Made by a program: the position numbers and the translations under genes. From the NCBI GenBank assembly GCA_036004405.1, contig DASYRM010000143.1, positions 1-18,045 of the forward strand: a DNA stretch of 18,045 nt. The letters run 5' to 3'. Source of the stretch: DASYRM01 sp036004405. GTDB taxonomy: Bacteria > Acidobacteriota > Vicinamibacteria > Vicinamibacterales > UBA2999. Shown here piece by piece: positions 6,724 to 14,183 of the stretch. The first letter of the stretch is position 1. Each line of letters begins with the position of its first letter. Below the pieces are notes generated by a model that saw only the letters and a program-made list of their open reading frames with translations, had not been told where the DNA came from and ran no database searches.

Positions 6724-7116
6724 ATGAATCCTAGTCTCGCGATGTTTCTCAGCTTCGTCGTCGTGTCGGTCTTCACCTTCATTTCCGTCGCCGCCTGGGC
6801 GGGTGCGCGGGCGGCGGAGCGGAAAGACTTCTATCGCAGCGAAACGCTCAAGAAGCTGGCCGAGGCGGGCTCGGCCGCGGTCGTCGATTACCTGCGCGAA
6901 GAGGAGAAGGCCGAGGAGCGGCAGCGAGCCCACGCGCGCGCGCGGATGATAGAAGGCAACCGGCTGGGCGGCTTGATTCTTCTCGTAGTCGGCGCGACAG
7001 TCACCGTCGCGTTCTACCAGATCGTGCCGGACGTCCCCGTCTACCTGTTCGGCGTCATTCCGTTCGGCATTGGCCTCGTGCTGCTGGGAAGCTCGATGTT
7101 CGGCCGCCGCGGGTGA
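6724..7116 (+). CDS. Small membrane protein, possibly DUF6249-like
   Basis: A 130-residue protein; ATG 6724 follows GGGAGGG with 3-5 bases of spacing. There are three hydrophobic segments: about 7-27, 82-99 (GGLILLVVGATVTVAFYQ) and 105-124 (VYLFGVIPFGIGLVLLGSS). Between the first and second is a charged, probably helical stretch (residues 28-80, with LREEEKAEERQRAHARARM). A charged linker and then a GLILL..G / IPFGIGLVLL pair of helices resembles DUF6249, a family I associate with ECF sigma neighbourhoods, but I cannot confirm this. It is transcribed away from the sigma gene from a matching promoter, so it is the best candidate target of that sigma factor outside its own operon. The function is unknown. 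Confidence 0.75.
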   Translation: MNPSLAMFLSFVVVSVFTFISVAAWAGARAAERKDFYRSETLKKLAEAGSAAVVDYLREEEKAEERQRAHARARMIEGNRLGGLILLVVGATVTVAFYQIVPDVPVYLFGVIPFGIGLVLLGSSMFGRRG

Positions 7117-7142
7117 CGACGCCAGCATACACTGAGGTCCTG

Positions 7143-8714
7143 ATGCCGCTGACGCGACGCGCCTTCTTCGAGCGCCTCGGCGCCACCGCCGGCGCGGCGC
7201 TCGCCTACGAATCGATGGTGGCGCTGGGCGTGCTCGGCGCCCCCGCGACCTACGCACGCGGCTTCTCCCTGCAAGGCCGCGGTGACGGCGTTCGCGTGGC
7301 GATCCTTGGCGCCGGGCTCGCCGGCATGGCCACCGCGTACGAGCTGGGCAAGCTCGGATACGCCTGCACCGTGCTCGAGGCACGCACGCGCCCGGGTGGA
7401 CGATGTGTGACCGTACGTCGCGGGTTCGTCAGCGAGGAAACACGATCGACGCAGACGGCCCGGTTCGACGAGGGGCTGTATTTCAACGCCGGCCCGATGC
7501 GGATTCCGCATCACCATCACGTCACCCTGGCCTACCTTCGCGAATTCAAACTGCCGATCGAGGTGTTCGTCGACGACAACGCGAGTGCGTACGTCTATCA
7601 GACGAAGACGAGGTCTCTGAAGGGCCAGCGCCTGCGTGCCCACGAACTGCGCGCCGACTTCAGCGGCTACGTGGCGGAGCTGCTGGCGAAGGCCTTGACC
7701 CCGGAGGCGCTCAATCAACCGCTCACGCCCGCGGATCGAGAGGCGTTCACCGACTATCTCCGCCGCTCCGGCGGTCTCGACGGTCGCAACCGCTATCAGG
7801 GCTCACCGCAACGCGGGTACGTCGAACCGCCCGGTGCCGGCGACAAACCCGGAACGGTCGGCCCGCCGATTCCCCTGCGCGACCTGCTGGAGTCGGATGT
7901 CGAGGGGTACCTCGACGTCGAGTTCCTGCATCAGCCGGCGATGTTCCAGGTGGTCGGCGGGACCGACCGTCTTGCCCATGCGTTTGCCGATCGTCTGCGC
8001 GACCGCATCGTGTATGGCGCCGAGGTTCGCGCGATCACGCAGGGCGCGGAGGGCGTATCGGTGGCCTTTGTTCGCGACGGCCGGCCGTCGCGCGTCGAGG
8101 CGCACTACGCCGTCTGCGCCATGCCGCTGTCGCTGGTCTCCGCACTCGAGACGCTCGACGTCTCGCCCGATGTGCGAAACGCGATTGCGGGCGTGTCGTA
8201 CGCGACGAGCGGCAAGATCGGCCTGCAGTTCAAGCGGCGCTTCTGGGAAGAAGACGACGGCATTTACGGAGGCATCAGCCACACGGATCAGGACATCGAA
8301 CAGGTCGTCTATCCGTCGACCGGCTATCTCGGACAGAAGGGCATTCTTGTCGGCTACTACCAGTTGAACGGCCGGGCGCACGCGACGGCCATGGGCCAGC
8401 GCACGCCGACGGAGCGCACACAAGTGGCGCTCGGCCAGGGCGAGCTGATTCACCCGCAATACCGGAAGGAGTTCGAGACCGCGTTTTCGGTGGCGTGGGA
8501 GCACGTGCGCTGGAATCGGGGCGGGTGGGCGCAGATGGCTCCCGACTCTCGTCGAACCACCTATCCGCTTTTGTCCAGACCCGATCGCCGTCTGTATTTC
8601 GCCGGCGACCACACCACGTACGTCAACGCGTGGATGCAGGGGGCGCTCGAGTCCGGGCGCGCGGTCGCGACCGCTATCCACGCCCGGGCGGTGCAGGAGC
8701 GCCTCCCCGCCTGA
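7143..8714 (+). CDS. Tat-exported flavin amine oxidase (L-amino-acid-oxidase-like)
   Basis: A 523-residue protein. ATG 7143 is preferred because GAGG (7134-7137) precedes it by 5 bases and because it gives a twin-arginine leader (MPLTRRAFFERLG). A GTG at 7113, overlapping the previous stop, would place ten residues in front of it. The FAD-binding fold starts at VAILGAGLAGMATAYELG (about 52-69) and ends with a Glu before ARTRPGGRC (80-88), the flavin amine-oxidase signature. The C-terminal FAD motif LYFAGDHTTYVNAWMQGALE (about 487-506) is intact. FLHQPAMFQVVGGTDRL in the middle is typical of the L-amino-acid/monoamine oxidase group. It would oxidise an amine or amino acid in the periplasm, giving H2O2 and ammonia; the substrate cannot be told. 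It lies 26 bases after the small membrane gene. Confidence 0.88.
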   Translation: MPLTRRAFFERLGATAGAALAYESMVALGVLGAPATYARGFSLQGRGDGVRVAILGAGLAGMATAYELGKLGYACTVLEARTRPGGRCVTVRRGFVSEETRSTQTARFDEGLYFNAGPMRIPHHHHVTLAYLREFKLPIEVFVDDNASAYVYQTKTRSLKGQRLRAHELRADFSGYVAELLAKALTPEALNQPLTPADREAFTDYLRRSGGLDGRNRYQGSPQRGYVEPPGAGDKPGTVGPPIPLRDLLESDVEGYLDVEFLHQPAMFQVVGGTDRLAHAFADRLRDRIVYGAEVRAITQGAEGVSVAFVRDGRPSRVEAHYAVCAMPLSLVSALETLDVSPDVRNAIAGVSYATSGKIGLQFKRRFWEEDDGIYGGISHTDQDIEQVVYPSTGYLGQKGILVGYYQLNGRAHATAMGQRTPTERTQVALGQGELIHPQYRKEFETAFSVAWEHVRWNRGGWAQMAPDSRRTTYPLLSRPDRRLYFAGDHTTYVNAWMQGALESGRAVATAIHARAVQERLPA

Positions 8715-8820
8715 GCGTCGACGTCTTTGGGGGCCGCCCTGAGATAGATTTGCGGACATTTTGCTCGACACGCGATCCTGGTTGCGGTCAAAGTGCTACC
8801 GCTCTCCGGAGGGCCGAGAC
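8715..8820 (+). promoter_or_regulatory. Spacer before the quinoprotein cluster
   Basis: This 106-bp gap must hold the promoter for the following co-directional cluster unless that cluster is read through from the amine oxidase gene. A strong ribosome-binding site GGAGGG (8808-8813) lies 7 bases before ATG 8821. TAGATT at 8745-8750 is -10-like but has no matching -35. I see no hairpin or operator. Confidence 0.3.
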
Positions 8821-9690
8821 ATGTGGAGTGGAGTGCGCGGCGCCGTCACCGTGGTCGTGGCGGCGGCGGTTGGCGTGGTAATCGCCACGGTCGTGATGCC
8901 GGTCTCCGGCCAGGCCCCGGCGTATCGGGCGGCCCGAGGGGCTGACGGCCGGCCGGACCTCAACGGAATCTGGCAAGCGCTCAACGAAGCCAACTTCGAC
9001 ATCCAAACCCACATGGCGCGACCGGCCATGGCGCTCAGGACGGGGCCCTACGGTCCGCTGCCCGCAGCGCCCGTGCTCGCTCTTGGTGCGGTCGGCGCGG
9101 TTCCCCCCGGCCTCGGCGTGGTCGAGGGCGACGAGATTCCGTACCGGCCCGAAGCGCTGGCCACGAAGCAGAAGAACCAGGAGAACTGGCTGACTTCCGA
9201 TCCGGAGATCAAGTGCTATCTGCCGGGCGTGCCACGCGCCACCTACTTGCCGCACCCGTTCCAGGTCCTTCAGAGCGCCAGCGCGATCGTGATGGTCTAC
9301 CAGTATGCGGGCGCGGTCCGCGACATCTATCTCAAGGATCCGGGGCCGGCTCCGGTCGACTCGTGGATGGGGCAGTCGGTCGGACGATGGGAGGGTGACA
9401 CCCTGGTCGTGGATGTCACGGGGTTCAACGATCGGACCTGGTTCGACCGCGCCGGCAACTTCCACAGCGAGGCGCTGCACGTCGTGGAGCGCTACACGCG
9501 CACCGGGCCGGACGTGATCGCGTACGAAGCCACGATTGAAGATCCAAAGACGTTCACGCGGCCGTGGACGATGCGCATGCCGCTCTACCGGCGTCAGGAA
9601 GCGAACGCGCAGCTCATGGACTTCAAGTGCGTGGAGTTCGTCGAGGAGTTGATGTACGGCCAGTGGCGGAAGACGCCGGTTCGCGATTAG
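8821..9690 (+). CDS. Secreted 'GRPDLNGIW' protein of unknown function
   Basis: A 289-residue protein with GGAGGG before ATG 8821. A long hydrophobic leader (residues 8-26) ends MPVSGQA, like a signal peptide with cleavage near 30. The mature part opens with GADGRPDLNGIWQ (about 40-52). Further on are PHPFQVLQSASAIVMVYQY (144-162), SWMGQSVGRWEGDTLVVD (181-198) and a Trp/aromatic-rich C-terminal half (TWFDRAG, FHSEALHVVERYTRTGPD, TRPWTMRMP). These blocks recur in the next gene, so the two are paralogs. The repeated 'SVGRWxGDTLVVDxTxF' block suggests a beta-rich, lipocalin-like or propeller fold, but no catalytic motif is recognisable. It heads the cluster leading to the PQQ dehydrogenase and may be an accessory in the periplasm. 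Confidence 0.8.
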   Translation: MWSGVRGAVTVVVAAAVGVVIATVVMPVSGQAPAYRAARGADGRPDLNGIWQALNEANFDIQTHMARPAMALRTGPYGPLPAAPVLALGAVGAVPPGLGVVEGDEIPYRPEALATKQKNQENWLTSDPEIKCYLPGVPRATYLPHPFQVLQSASAIVMVYQYAGAVRDIYLKDPGPAPVDSWMGQSVGRWEGDTLVVDVTGFNDRTWFDRAGNFHSEALHVVERYTRTGPDVIAYEATIEDPKTFTRPWTMRMPLYRRQEANAQLMDFKCVEFVEELMYGQWRKTPVRD

Positions 9691-9707
9691 CCGCGGAGGG
9701 CACGAGC

Positions 9708-10787
9708 ATGAGACGCCGACTTCTCACTGTCACGGGCGTAGTGGGGCTGTCGATCGCGGTTCTCGCCGTGGCGGCGGCCCGCGTGTCGGGCCAGGGTGGC
9801 AAGCCGTCCTCGCCGCCGCGGATGCCCGATGGCCACCCCGATCTCCAGGGCACCTACGACCTGGCCACGCTGACTCCGCTGGAGCGGCCGGCTGGCGCGA
9901 CCGCCGTGCTCACGGCCGACGAGGCCGCCAGGCTGGAGGCCGGAGTGGCCGCGCGCAACGAGGCCGGCGCGCGACCCATCAGCGGCAGCCGTGCGGCGCC
10001 GCCCAAAGGGGGCGACGGCTCGGCTGGGGCGGCAGGCAACGTCGGCGGCTACAACAACTTCTGGCTGGATGGGGGAACGTCGTACACGATCGTCAACGGC
10101 GAGCGGCGCACCTCGCTGGTCGTGGACCCGCCCGATGGCCGGGTGCCGGCCTTCACGCCGGCCGCGCAGAAGCGGGTCGCGGCGCTGCAGGCACGGCCCA
10201 CCTCCGACGCGACCCAGAGCAACGACCCCGGTCTCGAAACCGCGCCTGGCGCCTACGACGATCCGGAACGGCGACCGCTCGGCGAGCGCTGCCTGCTCGG
10301 ATTCGGCTCGACGTCGGGGCCACCCGCACTGCCGAACTACTTCTACAACAATCTCCACAAGATCGTGCAGACGCCGACCGCGGTCATGATCCTCAACGAG
10401 ATGGTCCACGATGCCCGCATCGTGCGGATGAACGCGCAGCATCTGCCGCCGACCGTCCGTAAGTGGATGGGAGACTCGGTTGGCCGCTGGGACGGCGATA
10501 CGCTGGTCGTCGATACGACCAACTTCACGGAACAGACGCGCTTCCGCGGCGCGAGCCGGGATCTGCGCGTCGTCGAGCGGTTTACGCGCGTGGGCCCGCG
10601 GACGCTGCTCTACCGGTTCACGATCGAGGATGCGGCCACGTGGACGCGCCCGTGGACGGGTGAGTTCGCGTGGCCGGCCACAGACGAGCTCCTGTACGAG
10701 TACGCCTGCCACGAGGCGAACTACGCGCTCGAGAACGTGCTGCGCGGCGCCCGCCGCCGGGAAGCGGACGCGGCCGCGTCCAAGTAG
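9708..10787 (+). CDS. Secreted paralog of the upstream 'GRPDL' protein
   Basis: A 359-residue protein starting at ATG 9708, with GGAGGG 7-8 bases upstream and a 17-bp gap after the previous gene. MRRRLLTVTGVVGLSIAVLA begins the signal peptide, which ends RVSGQ. The mature part has MPDGHPDLQGTYD (39-51), a Gly/Ala-rich linker (about 90-113), VGGYNNFWLDGG, LGERCLLGFGS, NNLHKIVQTPTAVMILNEM (214-232), WMGDSVGRWDGDTLVVDTT (253-271) and VVERFTRVGP..LLYRFTIEDAATWTRPWTGE. It ends YACHEANYALENVLRGARR, which the shorter paralog lacks. It is therefore the same family with an inserted N-terminal segment. The function is unknown; an adjacent duplication followed by divergence is the likely history. Confidence 0.82.
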   Translation: MRRRLLTVTGVVGLSIAVLAVAAARVSGQGGKPSSPPRMPDGHPDLQGTYDLATLTPLERPAGATAVLTADEAARLEAGVAARNEAGARPISGSRAAPPKGGDGSAGAAGNVGGYNNFWLDGGTSYTIVNGERRTSLVVDPPDGRVPAFTPAAQKRVAALQARPTSDATQSNDPGLETAPGAYDDPERRPLGERCLLGFGSTSGPPALPNYFYNNLHKIVQTPTAVMILNEMVHDARIVRMNAQHLPPTVRKWMGDSVGRWDGDTLVVDTTNFTEQTRFRGASRDLRVVERFTRVGPRTLLYRFTIEDAATWTRPWTGEFAWPATDELLYEYACHEANYALENVLRGARRREADAAASK

Positions 10788-10798
10788 GGAGGGGCTTC

Positions 10799-11242
10799 AT
10801 GCGTGTGACTTGTGCGACTGCCGCGATCGGTGCGCTGCTGCTGGGGGCCGCCAGTCCGGCAGCCGCCCACCACGCATTCGGGGGCGAATTCGACGCGAAC
10901 AGGCCGATCCTGTTGAGAGGGCCGATCGTCAAGGTCGAATGGGTGAATCCTCACACCTGGATCCACATCGAGGTGAAGAAGGCCGACGGCACGACCGAAG
11001 TGTGGATGATCGAAGGCGGAAGTCCGAACTCTCTCCTCAGGCGGGGCGTGACGCGGGAGTCGCTCCAGATCGGGACCGAGCTCGTGGTGGACGGGTACCA
11101 GGCGCGCGACTACACGCTCAAGCGAGCCAACGGCCGCAACGTCACGTATCCCGACGGACGCAAGCTCTTTCTGGGGTCGTCCGGCACGGGAGCGCCGAGT
11201 GACGGGGCCGATCCCGCCGCCGGCCGCGGTGCTCCGCGATAA
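10799..11242 (+). CDS. DUF6152-type secreted protein (second copy)
   Basis: A 147-residue protein; ATG 10799 is 11 bases after the previous stop and preceded by GGGAGGGG. The signal peptide MRVTCATAAIGALLLGAASP ends AAA and is cleaved before HHAFGGEFD. The mature blocks are LLRGPIVKVEWVNPHTWIHIEV (38-59, with the NPH motif), EVWMIEGGSPNSLLRRG (67-83) and IGTELVVDGYQARDYTLKRANGR (91-113), followed by VTYPDGRKLFLG. This is closer to the usual DUF6152 pattern than the copy at 3835-4311. It sits between a GRPDL-type protein and the PQQ dehydrogenase. The conserved His-His at the mature N-terminus could bind a metal or ligand; that is inference. Confidence 0.82.
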   Translation: MRVTCATAAIGALLLGAASPAAAHHAFGGEFDANRPILLRGPIVKVEWVNPHTWIHIEVKKADGTTEVWMIEGGSPNSLLRRGVTRESLQIGTELVVDGYQARDYTLKRANGRNVTYPDGRKLFLGSSGTGAPSDGADPAAGRGAPR

Positions 11243-11256
11243 CGGTCCGTTCCTCC

Positions 11257-11285
11257 TGGCTCGACGCGCGCGATTCTCGTAAGAT
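11257..11285 (+). promoter_or_regulatory. Weak sigma-70-like promoter before the PQQ dehydrogenase
   Basis: TGGCTC (11257-11262), a 17-bp spacer and TAAGAT (11280-11285) lie 18 bases before TTG 11303. The -10 matches five of six consensus positions but the -35 is poor. It would let the dehydrogenase be transcribed apart from the upstream genes. Confidence 0.3.
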
Positions 11286-11292
11286 TCGCGTT

Positions 11293-11296
11293 GGAG
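11293..11296 (+). promoter_or_regulatory. Ribosome-binding site deciding a TTG start
   Basis: GGAG here stands 6 bases before TTG 11303. No ATG or GTG occurs before the signal peptide, so the PQQ dehydrogenase must start on TTG. Confidence 0.55.
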
Positions 11297-11302
11297 CACA
11301 TC

Positions 11303-13189
11303 TTGCGACACCTGACACACGCCGCTGCCATCGTCTTCGCTGCCGCCTTCTTCACTGGAACGTCGTTTCTCGGAGCCGAAGCGCCACAGGTGCCACCCGC
11401 CGCTGCGCCGCCGCAAGGCGCGCCGCCCGCGCCTCCCGCCGGACGTGGTGGCACTCCGGGCACCGAGAGCGGCTGGGCCACCTTCCAGCAGACGTGTTTC
11501 CGCTGCCACGGCAACGTCGCGACCAACGCCAAGACGACCGCGTATGCCATCCGGCAGATGACGCCCGACCGCATCGTCGCCGGACTCAAGGCGCCGACCC
11601 ACACGGAAGGGCAGTCGCTCAGCGACATGCAGAAGCAGCGCGTCGCCGAGTTCATGAGCGGCCGCCCGCTTGGCAGCGTCAACGACGGCGAAGCGAAGTC
11701 GATGCCCAATCAGTGCACGGCCAACACGCCGATGCGCGACCCCGCGAGCGGCCCGGGCTGGAACGGCTGGAGTCCTGACCTCGCGAACACGCGCTTCCAG
11801 CCGGCGGCTGCCGCGCGCCTCACCGCCGCGGACGTGCCGCGCCTGAAACTCAAGTGGGCCTTTGGCATCCCGCACGGCATGACCAACAACGCGCAGCCGA
11901 CCGTCGTCTCGGGGCGCGTGTTCATGGCCACCGACAACGGCTACATCTACTCGCTCGACGCCAAGACCGGCTGCGTCTACTGGTCGTTCCAAAACGGCTC
12001 GATCGTCCGCAACTCGCCGATGGTCGGGGCGGTCAAGGGGCAGGGCAGCGCGCAGTGGGCCGTCTTCTTCGGCGACGGCCACGCCAACGTCTTTGCCCTC
12101 GACGCGCAGACGGGGCGGCAGCTGTGGAAGGTGCACGTCGACGACCATGTGGTCGCCCGCATCACGGGCAGCGTCAGATATCACGACGGCGTCGTCTACG
12201 TGCCGATCTCGGGCTCCGAGGAGTTCACGGCCGGTCATCCGGACTATCCGTGCTGCACCGCGCGCGGCGGCGTGGCGGCGCTCGACGCGAGCACCGGCAA
12301 GCAGATCTGGAAGACCTACACGGCCGACGAACCGAAGCCGTGGAAGAAGAACCCGAACGGGGTGCAGTTGTACGGGCCCGCGGTGGGCGGCGTCTGGAAT
12401 GCGCCGACGATCGACCCGGTGCGAGGCGTGCTCTACGTCGGCACCGGTGATGCGGTCACCCCTCCGGAATCGCGTCTGTCCGACGCCGTGATGGCGCTCG
12501 ATCTGAAGACCGGCAAGGTGGTGTGGTCGCGCCGCGCCACCGAAGACGACCTCTTCATGGGCGGCTGCGCCGGCCCGAACAAAGGCGAACAGTGCCCGAG
12601 CACGATGGGGCCGGACTACGACATCGGCAACTCCCCGATCCTCACGACGCTGCCCAACGGCAAGCGCGTGTTGTTCGCCGGCACCAAGGGGGCCGACGTG
12701 CTCGCGCTCGACCCGGATGCCAACGGCGCCGTCCTCTACCGCGTGAATCCCTCCGGTCAGCCGGTCGGCTTCACGGGGCGCGGCCGCGGCGGCATCGTCT
12801 GGGGCGGTGCGGCGGATGGCCGTCAGGTCTACTACGGCATGAACGCGGCGGGCCTTGGCGCGGTGCAGAACGCCGACGGCAAGACGGCGTGGACCTTTGC
12901 TCCGGCGCGTGCAGGGCTTGGCGCCGCACCCACGGCCATTCCCGGCGTGGTGTTCGAGGGGGCCGGCGACGGCCGGCTCTTCGCCGTGTCGGCCGCCGAC
13001 GGCAAGCAGCTGTGGGAGTACAACACCGCGCAGCCGGTCGACACCGTCAATAAGGTGGCCGGCAAGGGTGGACAGATCGCGGTCTCGGGTGCCGTGATCG
13101 TCGACGGCATGGTCTACGTCGGCTCCGGCTACGCGATCAGCGCCGGCGCCTCGGGCGGCAACGTCCTGCTGGCGTTCGCGGTGGAGTAG
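11303..13189 (+). CDS. Secreted cytochrome c / PQQ dehydrogenase (polyvinyl-alcohol-dehydrogenase-like)
   Basis: A 628-residue protein. TTG 11303 is chosen because GGAG (11293-11296) precedes it by 6 bases and gives a signal peptide (MRHLTHAAAIVFAAAFFTG..GAEA). The alternative TTG at 11291 lacks a ribosome-binding site. After a Pro/Ala-rich linker comes a short cytochrome c domain with CFRCH (residues 65-69). The rest is a PQQ-type beta-propeller with W-motif blades (WAFGIPHG, YIYSLDAKTG, VFALDAQTGRQLWKV, GGVAALDASTGKQIWK, VMALDLKTGKVVW, GRLFAVSAADGKQLWEY). A vicinal Cys pair (CC, 317-318, in YPCCTARGG) matches the disulfide ring next to PQQ in quinoprotein alcohol dehydrogenases. An N-terminal haem and C-terminal PQQ domain match polyvinyl-alcohol dehydrogenase (cytochrome). 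Electrons would pass from alcohol to PQQ, haem c and the respiratory chain. The true substrate is not known. Confidence 0.87.
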   Translation: MRHLTHAAAIVFAAAFFTGTSFLGAEAPQVPPAAAPPQGAPPAPPAGRGGTPGTESGWATFQQTCFRCHGNVATNAKTTAYAIRQMTPDRIVAGLKAPTHTEGQSLSDMQKQRVAEFMSGRPLGSVNDGEAKSMPNQCTANTPMRDPASGPGWNGWSPDLANTRFQPAAAARLTAADVPRLKLKWAFGIPHGMTNNAQPTVVSGRVFMATDNGYIYSLDAKTGCVYWSFQNGSIVRNSPMVGAVKGQGSAQWAVFFGDGHANVFALDAQTGRQLWKVHVDDHVVARITGSVRYHDGVVYVPISGSEEFTAGHPDYPCCTARGGVAALDASTGKQIWKTYTADEPKPWKKNPNGVQLYGPAVGGVWNAPTIDPVRGVLYVGTGDAVTPPESRLSDAVMALDLKTGKVVWSRRATEDDLFMGGCAGPNKGEQCPSTMGPDYDIGNSPILTTLPNGKRVLFAGTKGADVLALDPDANGAVLYRVNPSGQPVGFTGRGRGGIVWGGAADGRQVYYGMNAAGLGAVQNADGKTAWTFAPARAGLGAAPTAIPGVVFEGAGDGRLFAVSAADGKQLWEYNTAQPVDTVNKVAGKGGQIAVSGAVIVDGMVYVGSGYAISAGASGGNVLLAFAVE

Positions 13190-13195
13190 GTCAGA

Positions 13196-13215
13196 GGGCC
13201 GCCTGAAGGCGGCCC
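13196..13215. repeat. Short palindrome, TGAA loop (repeat family copy 1)
   Basis: A perfect 8-bp stem (GGGCCGCC) with loop TGAA sits 6 bases after the PQQ dehydrogenase stop and is followed by CCCACG. It shares loop, stem edge GGGCC and the following CC(C/T)ACG with the copy at 15448-15467. It may terminate transcription but has no T-run. Confidence 0.75.
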
Positions 13216-13227
13216 CCACGACTGCAG

Positions 13228-14160
13228 GTGTCTCTCGCCCGGAAGTTGCTGCTGGCGGCGTCCACCAATACGTGGCTTCGAGACCATGCCACGAAGACTG
13301 CGTTCGTGCGCCGCTCCGTGTCGGCCTTCATGCCAGGCGAACGGCTCGATGATGCGCTGGCGGCGGCGCGCGCACAAGAGCGGCTCGGGATCGGGACCAT
13401 CTTCACGCATCTCGGAGAGAACGTCACGCGGGTCGAAGATGCTCGAGCCGTCGCCGCGCATTACGTGACGGTGATGGACGCGGTGCACGCGGGCGGTTTG
13501 AATGCGCACGTTGCCGTCAAACCGACGCACCTCGGGCTCGACATCGACGCCGATCTCGCACGTCAGCACCTGCAGCAGCTGGTGGACCACGCCGAGGCCA
13601 CGAGCAGTTTTGTCTGGCTGGACATGGAGAGTTCGCCGTACGTCGATCGCACGCTCGATCTGTTTCGCCGGCTGCGCCAGCGATCGTCCCGGATCGGCGT
13701 GGCGCTGCAGGCGTATCTCTATCGCACTGCGGACGACGTCGAACGGCTGCTGCCGCTCGGCGCCGCGATACGGCTCGTGAAAGGGGCGTATCTCGAGGCG
13801 CCGGCGGTCGCCTTCCCGAGCAAGCGCGACGTGGGCGAGAACTTCTTCAGGCTCGCGTGCCGGCTGCTGAGCCCGGAGGCGGTCGCCGCCGGCGGCCTGC
13901 TGCATGTCGCCACGCACGATGGGCTGCTCGTCGATCGCTTGCGGGCGTTCATCGCCAGGCAAGGCGTGCCGCGGTCGGCCTACGAGTTCGCGATGTTGTA
14001 CGGCATTCAGCGGCCGCTGCAGACGCGCCTGGTCGAGGCGGGGGCACCGCTGCGCGTGCTGATCGCTTACGGGCCGCACTGGTTCCCTTGGTACATGCGG
14101 CGGCTCGCCGAACGGCCCGCGAATGTCGGCTTCGTCCTCAAGAATCTGATCGCCCGCTGA
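13228..14160 (+). CDS. Proline dehydrogenase (monofunctional PRODH)
   Basis: A 310-residue TIM-barrel flavoenzyme of the size usual for stand-alone bacterial PRODH. It starts on GTG 13228, only 12 bases past a palindrome and without a clear ribosome-binding site. Family blocks are in order: VAVKPTHLGLDI (96-107, FAD/proline-site Lys), WLDMESS (130-136), VALQAYLYRT (158-167), IRLVKGAYLEA (181-191), ATHD (228-231), YEFAMLYG (252-259) and YGPHWFPWYMRRLAERPAN (281-299), whose Arg pair holds the proline carboxylate. It oxidises proline to pyrroline-5-carboxylate, passing electrons to quinone at the membrane. No pyrroline-5-carboxylate dehydrogenase is next to it; that activity must be encoded elsewhere. 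Confidence 0.94.
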   Translation: MSLARKLLLAASTNTWLRDHATKTAFVRRSVSAFMPGERLDDALAAARAQERLGIGTIFTHLGENVTRVEDARAVAAHYVTVMDAVHAGGLNAHVAVKPTHLGLDIDADLARQHLQQLVDHAEATSSFVWLDMESSPYVDRTLDLFRRLRQRSSRIGVALQAYLYRTADDVERLLPLGAAIRLVKGAYLEAPAVAFPSKRDVGENFFRLACRLLSPEAVAAGGLLHVATHDGLLVDRLRAFIARQGVPRSAYEFAMLYGIQRPLQTRLVEAGAPLRVLIAYGPHWFPWYMRRLAERPANVGFVLKNLIAR

Positions 14161-14183
14161 CTTTCGAATATCCATCATCAGGC

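Noticed and set aside
7113..7142. GTG at 7113 as the amine-oxidase start, overlapping the previous stop as GTGA
   Set aside because: ATG 7143 has GAGG at the right distance and puts the twin-arginine motif at the N-terminus. The earlier start remains possible.
7803..10712. Long minus-strand frames (7803-8771, 8788-9480, 9687-10712) opposite the amine oxidase and GRPDL genes
   Set aside because: They mirror genes with good ribosome-binding sites, signal peptides and motifs; their own sequences show only compositional bias.
10721..13219. An 832-codon open frame on the minus strand opposite the DUF6152 and PQQ dehydrogenase genes
   Set aside because: The opposite strand carries recognisable cytochrome c and PQQ-propeller motifs, and the minus-strand product is Arg/His/Asp/Val-rich with no domain. 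Long antisense frames are expected in such GC-rich coding DNA.
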